From Medicago truncatula (lineage: Eukaryota; Streptophyta; Magnoliopsida; Fabales; Fabaceae): a stretch of 64,000 bases of DNA. Under the pieces are notes generated by a model. That model did not search any database. It was not told the origin of the DNA and worked only from the letters and a program-made list of their open reading frames with translations. The stretch is from positions 19,157,001-19,221,000 of the forward strand of contig NC_053046.1 in NCBI RefSeq assembly GCF_003473485.1, in the 5' to 3' direction. Position numbers and translations under genes: made by a program. Shown here piece by piece: positions 55,801 to 64,000 of the stretch. Each line of letters begins with the position of its first letter. Within the stretch, counting starts at the first letter, position 1.

Positions 55801-56061
55801 TAATGTAATGGCATGTGATTTTGCATTACTGGCGAAAGATTTCCGTCAGTAAACATTGGTTGGTTCATTAATGATTTTACTGACGGATTTATCCCTCAGT
55901 AATGTAACTCTCAGAATTATTGAGGGTTTTATCCGTCAGTAACATTATTGAGGGTTTTTTTGTTGTTACTGATGGATTATTCCGTCAGTAATTACTGAGG
56001 GTCTAAATCCCTCAGTAATGTAATTTTGAATTGATTAGTAAATAGAGGAATTCTTGTAGTG
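52888..56061. mobile_element. Complete non-autonomous CACTA (CMC/EnSpm) transposon, 3-bp TSD
   Basis: The left end CACTACAAGAATT and right end (complement) CACTACAAGAATTCCTC are canonical CACTA termini. TCT at 52885-52887 and 56062-56064 is the 3-bp TSD. About 250-350 bp inside each end are arrays of CCCTCAGTAAT, CCGTCAGTAAT and ATTACTGA(C/G)GG in both orientations, the subterminal motifs bound by the TNPA-type protein. At 3174 bp it has no recognisable TNP2-like transposase. Internal minus-strand frames (53423-53743, 55387-55629) have no known domain; a 37-bp tandem repeat lies at 53605-53678. Confidence 0.92.
53605..53678 (+). repeat. Two tandem 37-bp units inside the CACTA element
   Basis: Both units begin AACCATAGTTGCTGCACA; a partial third (AAACCATATTC) follows. 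Confidence 0.75.
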
Positions 56062-56069
56062 TCTATTCT

Positions 56070-56079
56070 TCTATTTATA
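56070..56079 (-). promoter_or_regulatory. TATA box of the CACTA-interrupted LTR
   Basis: TATAAATAGA on the minus strand, the same 10-mer as at 5113-5122. The CACTA end at 56061 is 8 bp downstream of it, so the insertion sits between TATA box and expected start site. Confidence 0.5.
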
Positions 56080-56105
56080 CTAGGGAATTGGGCTATTCAT
56101 CTATT

Positions 56106-56690
56106 ATTATTTTTCACTCTGCTATCAAAATTTTAATTCTTCCTCCCCCCACTTATATTTCAGAAGGTATTGTCAATCAATCTCTCGTCGCTAATCATAC
56201 TTATTTTCCTATTTCTGCCGATGATTTAAGTATGTTAGGAAAATAGTTCTTTATAAAGGAAGTGAAATGTGCCTTGTTCTCTATGGGAAATTTCAAAGCT
56301 CCGGGAATGGATGGTTTTCATCCCATTTTCTTCAAGAAAAATTGGGATACTTTTGGCTCGTCCATTTTTTATTTTACAAACAAGGTATTTTTTAACCTAG
56401 AGTTAATTACAAATGTTAATAGCACCCAACTAACTTTTATTCCCAAAGGTATTGAACCTTCTAAAGCCTCTAACTTCTAACCCATATCTCTTTGTAACGT
56501 GATTGATAAGATTGTGATGACTATATTAATAGCTAACAAGCTTATGGAAGTAATGCCTAAAATTATTTTGCCCAATCAAAATAGCTTCATATCAAGGAGG
56601 AGTACTTTTGACAATACAATTACCCTACAAGAAATTATTCATCCCATTCAAAATACCAAAGGAAAATATTGTTTATGATGATTAAGTTAG
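56106..56690 (+). mobile_element. LINE reverse-transcriptase fragment
   Basis: The frame includes SMGNFKAPGMDGFHPIFFKK and, past a stop at about 56478, PISLCNVIDKIVMTILIANK and NQNSFISRRSTFDNT. These are the N-terminal RT blocks (fingers) of plant LINE ORF2. The catalytic YADD block is absent. Stops at 56478-56480 and after 56670. Confidence 0.85.
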
Positions 56691-57037
56691 TTATTGTTAA
56701 ATCCAAGAAATTATGCATACCATTCAAAAAAATCTAAATTCTTTTTTTAATGACACCAACAACATTTTATTATAGAAAAAGTTGTTTAAGTGTATAATTG
56801 GAATGATGAAAAACTAAGTATAAATATACTCATCTAGTTTGTTACACTTTTTAAATGATAAAGGAAAAAAAAAACAAAAAAAATATATATTCATATCATG
56901 TTTGTTAGATTTGTTTTAATATTTAAATTTATTCTTATCTATTTGTTATATATGTTATTTGTATTGAAAATTGAAGATACTTTTAGAAGAAAAAAAAAAT
57001 CCAACCCAAAAGTGCTGAAAGAGATAGTTTTCTTTAT

Positions 57038-57916
57038 GAGTAAATAGTCAATTTCCCCACTGAAATTGTAAGTTTCATCAATTACCCCCCTGAAATTCAC
57101 AAAACTTCAATTACCCCCTGAAATTTCACAACGTTAGTCAATTTACCCCCTCCGTCAAATTTTTCTGTTAGTGAACATGACATTTTGCAAATACCCCCCT
57201 GAAGTTTTGCACTTATGTGCAAAATGCCCCCAAAACTTAAAAATTTATATTATTTTTTCTTAAAAACAAACAATGAATAGTTAAATATTAAAGCTAACTA
57301 TTAATTTTGGAGTTTGGAAAAACTACATACATATATACATCAAAATAGGGAAAAATGTGTATTTTTAAAGTGACAATAATGATTATTTCTAATAGACAAA
57401 TTATTATTTTTAGAGGTTTATAAACAAATTAATAATCAGATTTAAATTTATATTTTCTCCTTCACCATCTTAGTCTTTTAACTCCTCCAACTCCTTCAAC
57501 AATTTGGTCAAACCATTTAAACTACACAACCCCCAATATTAATCCACAAATCATCCCATTATTGTCACTTTAAAAAAATACATATTTTTCCCCATTTTGG
57601 AGCCTATTTTGATGTATATATGCATGTAGTTTTCCCAAATTCCAAAATTAATAGTTAGTTTTAATATTTAACTATTAATTGTTTGTTTTTAAGAAAAAAA
57701 TAATATAAAGTTTTAAGTTTGGGGGGCATTTTGCACATAAGTGCAAAACTTCAGGGGGGGTATTTGCAAAACGTCATGTTCACTGACAGAAAAATTTGAC
57801 GGAGGGGGTAAATTGACTAACGTTGTGAAATTTCAGGGGGGTAATTGAAGTTTTGTTAATTTCATAGGGTAATTGATGAAACTTACAATTTCAGGGAGAA
57901 AATTGACTATTTACTC
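57038..57916. mobile_element. Long-inverted-repeat element, perfect 10-bp TSD
   Basis: TTTTCTTTAT lies at 57028-57037 and 57917-57926. The element begins GAGTAAATAGTCAATTTCC and ends with its near complement. The arms pair over nearly 400 bp each (CAATTACCCCCCTGAAATT, CCCCCTCCGTCAAATTTTT) around a short loop near 57390-57540. The long arms and 9-10 bp TSD suggest a MULE or foldback element. No transposase. Confidence 0.88.
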
Positions 57917-58084
57917 TTTTCTTTATATACAGTAAATATAGATAATATTTTATACACGACATATTCTATGGTTTGTTATATTAGTTATATATTGGTTTAG
58001 TAAGGTTAAACCAACTTTCCTTCAACAAGTATAATAATCAATGCTTATGAACAATAACTGAAATCATCGGGGGGGCACTAACCC

Positions 58085-58330
58085 ACATACCCTTACACGA
58101 GGATCTACCTTTGTTTTGGCCGAGATTTGGGGCCTGGTTCATGGTTTGGAAATAGTGAGATGAATTCTGTTGTTGTAGTTAACATGATCATCACTCAGAA
58201 GACTCATAATCTTCATTTACTTCCTCTTCTTCTTGAAGCATTGTCTCTCAAGTGTGAGATCAAGCATATTTAACGTGAAGCTAATCGATGTAGTTATTCC
58301 TTAGTTTAGGTTTTGATGATGTTTTATTTT
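58085..58330 (+). pseudogene. LINE RNase H remnant
   Basis: With several stops, the frame gives FVLAEIWGLVHGLEIVR, LHLLPLLLEALSLKCEIKHI and REANRCS, the middle and end of LINE RNase H. Too decayed for borders. Confidence 0.65.
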
Positions 58331-60145
58331 AGACGTTGTTTACATTTTATGTTTAATTAGCTCAATTGTGAAGGCATCCTTGTCAATTCATGATCTCGGG
58401 TTCTCTGCATTAATGTCATGTGTTAAAATTGTGTTTAGGAGTTTCTTGTGAGTCAAGTCTTGGTAAAACTAGTTTTTGAGTCAATTGATCCGATTCAACT
58501 TTATTGTGCTTCGTGTATCAATCATGCCAAAAAGTTCCTTCCTTGCTGTTAATGATATATGATACAATTCAAAGACATCTTGATTCATATCATTTTGATA
58601 GGATTCAAAGTTTTTCCTTAAATTTTTGATACGATTCAATTGAGCCCTCTGTTCAAGGTTTTGGCTTAGTTGATATTTATCAATATTCTTTGATTCGTAT
58701 CAATTTTTCATCTGAGTTTTTATGATACAATTCAAATTCTTGCATTTAGAAGTTTGAATCGATTCAAACTTCATCTGAAAATTGTCTTAAAGTTCTTATG
58801 ATTCACTCCATTGATTTTTTTTTTTATTGAGAATTTACACGAGTGGGACAACTTTTAAAAAAAAAAAAATCAAGATGTGCGCATTTTGAGACTTATGCGG
58901 GGAAAAAAACGTAAAAGACCAATTCAGAAGAAAAAGATCAATTTAAAGGACCGGATGTGCAATTTTACATTTTTTGTTCTCCTGTCTTATTTTTCATTCA
59001 TGAAGGATCTGCAATGTTCCACTTTCTCAAGTTGCTTTAATTTGATTGTTTTGAAACGCTGAGATCAATTGATTTTCTCAAAGATTTTGTTTCTTCATCA
59101 CAGGCTCAAATGTTGGCAGCTTGTGTTATATTGTTATTGTGCGTTTGATATTGTACAGAAAGATGTTAAAATCATGAATGGAATTGATTTGACTTGGGTA
59201 TTTCTGGAGAATGAATTGAATTCACAAAGTATTTGCTTGCTCTCATATTCACTTAATTACAACAATTACTTTTTGGCTTAATTACACTTTTGGTCCTACT
59301 ATTTTGAACAACTCACAAAAATGGTCCTATCTTTTTTAAATCGAACAAAATCGTCCTTAAACTATATGTTTTTTTGCAGTTTTAGTCTTATCTCCTTATT
59401 TCCAACTCCATAAACGCACAGAAATGACAGTTTTAGTCCAACCACCTATGCTCAATCATGAAATAAACAAGAATAAAATATGTGGGTACAAGAAATCTAC
59501 TTTATTCAGCACACTAACCTAATTTCCGAGATATGTTACATACCTGAAACATGTCTTAGAAATTAGAGTTTTTTTTTATTTGTGTGCGAAATTATGATTT
59601 TATGGCCAACAAATATAATTATGATCAAAATTACGCATCATATGAAATTATGGAACTTCCCTTGGAGAGAAGAAGCCTTTATTGTTATTTTTGATGAGTC
59701 TAAATTATGCAACTTTATCTAACTACTGAAAGTTGAAATAGGATATTAGTTCTGACGCAGAAAAAGGGTGCGTTTCAAGAAAATAACATGGTTATTCTTT
59801 AATTTGAGTAACATAAATGTGAACGGTGAATGTGTTAAATGAAAATCGATTTTCATGAACTTAAAAAATAATTATTGAAATAAACTAAAAAGGAAATTAT
59901 TGGTATAAACATCTACGCCTCATGTGGTACTACAAGTTTAAATTCATTCAAGAAAAACTATCCTAATACTCCTCTAAATAATGGAAAAAATCTTACAGGG
60001 AAAATGTGTAACATGCTCTTTTTTATTTATAAGATTTAACATGCTCTTAATGAATGATTGGGAAATACATTTTTTTTTTCTTCACAGTATCATTCACAAG
60101 TATGTTGGTGGTCAAATGCATAGTAGCATGGCTTAGTTTTTAATT
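58331..60145. other. Intergenic DNA
   Basis: No gene is supported. The short frames at 58877-59281 have no recognisable domain. Repeated GATTCAA/GATACAATTC text occurs at 58470-58800. A micro-insertion lies at 60021-60036. Confidence 0.4.
60021..60036 (-). mobile_element. Micro-retroposon candidate, 16 nt, perfect 12-bp TSD
   Basis: TAACATGCTCTT is identical at 60009-60020 and 60037-60048. The insert reads AATCTTATAAATAAAA on the minus strand. Confidence 0.6.
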
Positions 60146-61228
60146 GAGTAAATAGACAATTACCCCTCTGAAATTGTAAGTTTCGTCAATTACTCCCCTG
60201 AAATTAACAAAACTTCAATTACCCCCTGAAATTGCACAACGTTAATCAATTTACCCCCTCCGTCAAATTTTTCTATTAGTCAACATGACGTTTTGCAAAT
60301 ACCCCCCGAAGTTTTGCAGTTATGTGCAAAATGCCCCCTAAACTTGAAAATTCTTTTTTTTTTCTTATCCAAAACATGCAAATTTGGACTTAGTAATTGA
60401 CCAATGAAAATTGATATATTATCCAACAACCTGAGTGACTATAGAATGGTGAAAGCTGAACAAAAAAGGATCAAAAGGGTCTTGTGCAAAGCGTTAAAAA
60501 TGTAATCAAATGTGTCAATTTAATAATTGAAAGTGAACTTAACAAAAGAATGGTAAAGCATTCAAAATCATGCCAAAAAAACTGAAATTCAATCGTTGAA
60601 AGTTTAAAGCTACTGCAATCGAAGCTGCTAAAATAAAATGGTTCATTATGATTCATATTTAGGGATTCAGAAACACATGTAGTCGATCATATAACAGAAT
60701 AAAAAAGATGAGCAATAGTCACTCCTTTTCTAAACTAAGACAAGACAATAATATAATATGTCACCACTTATAACCATATATGGAGTAATTGCCTATTTAA
60801 TCCATATATATCCTAAAATTTATATTTACTCCATATATATCCTAAAATTTATATGGAGTAACGTAGCCATATATTTTGACATCTTGGTTATGCCAATTAT
60901 ATGTCATTTATGTGTTTCATCATGTATGTCATGCATTAGTTTGATCGTTTCAGGGAACATATATGGTTGTATACCGACAAAACTTAGCTAATATGCTTCA
61001 CAATCAGTGACAATGCAGTCACTTTTAAGGATAAGAAAAAAAAATATATAAATTTTCAAGTTCAGGGGATATTTTGCACATAAGTGCAAAACTTAATGAG
61101 GTATTTGCAAAACGTCATGTTGACTAACAGAAAAATTTGACGGAGGGGGTAAATTGATTAACGTTGTGCAATTTCAGGGGGTAATTGACGAAACTTACAA
61201 TTTCAGGGAGGTAATTGCCTATTTACTC
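60146..61228. mobile_element. Second element of the 57038 family with a different interior
   Basis: Same ends (GAGTAAATAGACAATTACC) and arms of about 220 bp. GTTTTTAATT (60136-60145) and GTTTTTTATT (61229-61238) match at 9 of 10. The interior (about 60370-61030) is unrelated to that of 57038-57916 and contains a short tandem repeat of CCATATATATCCTAAAATTT (about 60800-60860). Confidence 0.85.
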
Positions 61229-61286
61229 GTTTTTTATTTATCTGTTAAGTAGCTCATGCTGAGCTCCAATAATAGTTAGTTGGAAC

Positions 61287-61444
61287 CTATGAAGCACAAA
61301 CACTCCACGAATTAGGTGGTCTCGGTGTAGGACACTAAAATGATACTAACACATATGATTACACTTAATTATGTTATTTTCTTAAATTATTATTGGTGTC
61401 AGCGTGTTGGTGTCTGTGTCGTGTCTGGTGTCCATGCTACATAG
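61287..61444. mobile_element. 158-bp MITE, perfect 8-bp TSD
   Basis: The ends are CTATGAAGCACAAACAC and (complement) CTATGTAGCATGGACAC. GTTGGAAC is identical at 61279-61286 and 61445-61452. The 8-bp TSD would fit a hAT origin. Confidence 0.8.
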
Positions 61445-61865
61445 GTTGGAACTCTAAAAGTTTACAAACTTTTCTAGCAAATAAAAATTAGCAGATAATA
61501 TTTTGAACTTAATTCAATAATGGAATTGCATAACAGGTATCATAAACACAAAAAAGAAAAGATTCTAGTCATTACTTACAGAAACAGAAGTAACTGATAA
61601 TTCGGAACAACCTAATTACAAATGCCGTCACTGCCTGAAGATTCATCATTGAAGCTAAACCAATTTTGTCAAAATAATAGATAATGTGTGTAAAAATATG
61701 AGAAATAGCCGTAAAACATAACTGATATATGATACAAATAAGTGGTAAAAATGGTGACTTGAAAAATGTAAAAAAAATAAGCTATCATCTTTTGTCCTAT
61801 TCCAATTTCAAAATTTCAAGTTCAGCACATAGTAAAACTCACTAAAAGTAACTTCTACAATAAAA

Positions 61866-63362
61866 CTAGTGAACCATCTTCAAGTGCAGGTTCAATGCGT
61901 CTAGCAGATCATAGACAGGCATCAAATCCGGGCGAGAATCATGCCCAGCAAAGAACCTATACATGGAACCACCCAAATCAACACAACTCTCTCCAGCCAT
62001 TTTCTTCAACCCTCCGTCTCTCATTACCCTCCTCACATTCGCCGCTTTCTCCCAATTTCCTACTTCAGCATACATGTTAGCAACAATAACTAAATTCCCT
62101 CCTCTCTTTGGCTCCATTTCAAGCAACCTTTTCCTTACTTTATCTCCTATCCCGGTACGGTCACAAACATCATGAACTGTACACGCACTTAACAAAGTCC
62201 TCCACACAATCGGGTCAGGCGCAAAAGGCATACTCTGTATAAACCTATAAGCTTCTCCAAGATGGCCAGCACGACCCAATACATCAACCATGGCTCCATA
62301 ATGCACCATCATAGGTTTGATCCCATGAACAAATTCCATATCGCGAAAATATCGGAATCCCTCATCAACCATCCCAGCATGGCTGCAGGCACAAAGAACA
62401 CCAAGATATGTAACATAATTAGGGGAAATATTATTACTTTTTTTGTCATTCATCATGTCAAACAATACAAGAGCTTCTTCAGCAAAACCATGTTGTGCTA
62501 ACCCCATTATCATAGCACTCCAAGTCCACACATTTCTCTTTTCCATTCTCTCGAAAACAACCCTAGCATAACCTAATGCACCCGATTTACCATACATGTC
62601 AACAAGAGCAGTACCTAAGTGAACACTCAAAACCATCCCTTTCAAAATCAATTGAGAATGAACCCATCTTCCAAGGCTCAAATAACCTAACTCAGCACAA
62701 ACCGACAACAACAAAACCATACTAGTCTCGTCTGGTTCAAAGGCACAATCCCTCATCTTAAAAAAATACCCAATTCCATCACTTAACCAAACATTCTCAA
62801 CACAAGCCGTCATTACCGAGTTCCACGAAACAATCGTTCTCACACACATTTCATCAAACACCTTTCTTGCATAAACAATTTTCTTACAACAACCATAAAA
62901 ATTAATCATATTGTTACAAACATAAACATCAGAATCCAAACCAAACTTAACAAGATCAGCATGAACCTGTTTTCCTTCACATAAAACTAAAGCCATAGCA
63001 CAAGACTTGAAAATAAAAGGGTAAGTAAGTTTATTAGGTTTAACACCATTTTCTCGCATTTTCTTGAATACCCAGATGGATTCAATTGGAGAATCGCTTG
63101 ATGCATAACCTCTGATGAGAATATTCCATGAAATAGGTGATGGGTTGTTGGAGAAATGGAAAACGAGTTTACGTGCATGGGAGAGGTTTTTGAAGGGAGA
63201 GAGGGAGAAGAAGTAAACGAGTTGTGAGAGAATGTGAGTGTCATTGTGAAGAGAGTTGAGGTGGATTTGTGCTTGGAGTTGATGGAGTTTGGTGATGGAA
63301 TGAAGGGAGTTTAGGAGATTGAGACATTGTTGTTTGTTTGTGAGGGTTTGAAATCGAACCAT
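61866..63362 (-). CDS. PLS-class PPR protein, At2g36730-like
   Basis: An intronless gene of 498 residues. The frame is open to 63455, but the first ATG is at 63362 (MVRFQTLTNKQQCLNLLNSL), which also agrees with the start of the Arabidopsis protein as I remember it. Repeats include PSPISWNILIRGYASSDSPI, RTIVSWNSVMTACVENVWLS and RNVWTWSAMIMGLAQHGFAE. The E region follows (DPIVWRTLLSACTVHDVCDR, NLVIVANMYAEVGNWEKAAN), then an E+ tail (GESCVDLGGSMYRFFAGHDS). No DYW domain. A likely organelle RNA-binding factor; the RNA target is not known to me. Confidence 0.93.
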   Translation of the reverse strand: MVRFQTLTNKQQCLNLLNSLHSITKLHQLQAQIHLNSLHNDTHILSQLVYFFSLSPFKNLSHARKLVFHFSNNPSPISWNILIRGYASSDSPIESIWVFKKMRENGVKPNKLTYPFIFKSCAMALVLCEGKQVHADLVKFGLDSDVYVCNNMINFYGCCKKIVYARKVFDEMCVRTIVSWNSVMTACVENVWLSDGIGYFFKMRDCAFEPDETSMVLLLSVCAELGYLSLGRWVHSQLILKGMVLSVHLGTALVDMYGKSGALGYARVVFERMEKRNVWTWSAMIMGLAQHGFAEEALVLFDMMNDKKSNNISPNYVTYLGVLCACSHAGMVDEGFRYFRDMEFVHGIKPMMVHYGAMVDVLGRAGHLGEAYRFIQSMPFAPDPIVWRTLLSACTVHDVCDRTGIGDKVRKRLLEMEPKRGGNLVIVANMYAEVGNWEKAANVRRVMRDGGLKKMAGESCVDLGGSMYRFFAGHDSRPDLMPVYDLLDALNLHLKMVH

Positions 63363-63877
63363 GCATGCATTTGGATTTTGAGTTTGATGTTTTGGTTTGA
63401 GTTCACACCCAAATCTAGTTGACTTTGGATATTTAAAGGAAATTGTGAGAAACAAAAGAATAGAGAGTCCCCCTCAAAAAAAGAAATAGAGATGGAAGGA
63501 GATAGGAGAAAGAGAAATCTTCAAAACTAATGACAAAATATATTATTTTAATGAGATGTTAGGTTTTAATTACGTGAGAGTTCATCTAAGAATTTTTCAA
63601 TGTGTTATAATCTCTCGAGTCTTTGTTATAAGAAACAAAATAATAAGGTTTTTTCTAAATTACCTTTGAAAAATGGTGGGTAATTTACCCACCAACCAAT
63701 GAAAATGAGCAATTTATTTGTGGGGTTAAGATAGTTCATGTATATGTGCTTATGTGGCTAATGTGTATTGGTTGGGGTAAATTACCCATCATTCTTTCAT
63801 GGGTAGCCTAGTTGTCACCAAATAAAAAACATCAAAATTAATACATTTTTTTTGTTTGAACAAGCCAAAATAATACT
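63363..63877. other. 5' flank of the minus-strand PPR gene
   Basis: Promoter and leader region, AT-rich. 63660-63800 contains an inverted pair around GGGTAATTTACCCACC and GGGGTAAATTACCC, perhaps a small MITE. Confidence 0.4.
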
Positions 63878-64000
63878 CCTTCCAGTTTTATTTATAAGAA
63901 ACGTTTGATTTTTTTGATTCATTGGATAAATGATGTTATTTGGTATATCTTCTATACCAAGTACATTAGTTACTCAATGAATCTAAAAAGTCAACTTTTT
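63878..64000. mobile_element. Stowaway-like MITE end, cut by window edge
   Basis: Begins TACTCCTTCCAGTTTTATTT, close to the CTCCCTCCGTTCC-type Stowaway/Mariner terminus. The other end is outside the window. Confidence 0.5.

Noticed and set aside
57037-57917. Simple tandem or low-complexity repeat
   Set aside because: The C-runs belong to paired inverted arms with an exact 10-bp TSD, so this is a transposable element.
63363-63455. 31-residue N-terminal extension of the PPR protein
   Set aside because: The upstream part of the frame starts at TTG; the first ATG is at 63362.

Overview
This window is nuclear DNA of a flowering plant, almost certainly a papilionoid legume of the Medicago/Trifolium type. 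The protein sequences, AT-rich intergenic DNA, introns with GT/AG borders and the dense mix of LINEs, LTR fragments, MITEs and a CACTA element all point that way; the species is inferred, not proven. There is no operon, CRISPR array or other prokaryotic feature.

Eight host genes can be supported. In order they are: the C-terminal half of an F-box/kelch protein (3-680, +, cut by the window edge); an intronless PPR gene (7529-9106, +); a secreted leucine-rich-repeat protein with 11 exons (11833-15913, -); a CLE signalling-peptide precursor (20554-20859, -); a SNAP33-type Qbc-SNARE with 5 exons (23972-25610, -); a secreted proline-rich PVTP-repeat protein (30096-30782, -); a WRKY57-type transcription factor with 3 exons and a 5.5-kb first intron (37417-44494, +); and a second intronless PPR gene like Arabidopsis At2g36730 (61866-63362, -). 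I rebuilt the exon structures by hand from splice sites and reading phase. The genes do not form an obvious pathway.

Most of the rest is transposon debris, much of it datable from nesting and target-site duplications (TSDs). Examples: a LINE split by a 2059-bp solo LTR with TSD CACTG (3181-5239); a hAT-like element inside a Mutator-like MITE (21802-22652); a 357-bp solo LTR in an LRR-gene intron (14458-14814); a complete non-autonomous CACTA element with TSD TCT, landed beside the TATA box of another LTR (52888-56061); two long-inverted-repeat elements of one family starting GAGTAAATAG (57038-57916 and 60146-61228); and a 542-bp poly(A)-tailed retroposon with an 18-bp TSD (27482-28023) and a second copy at 48619-49147. 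The first intron of the WRKY57 gene is a tandem duplication of itself, and its second intron carries a broken piece of plastid psbD.

The most unusual pattern is a set of about a dozen extremely short insertions, mostly 16-18 nt, each a few non-A bases plus an A-rich tail (or the complement), flanked by direct repeats of about 9-18 bp. They look like LINE-type retroposition products truncated almost to the tail. At least one has an empty site in a paralogous copy within the window. The second main pattern is that three different LTR fragments share a splice-donor-like box and each carries its own cluster of short inverted repeats at a comparable place.
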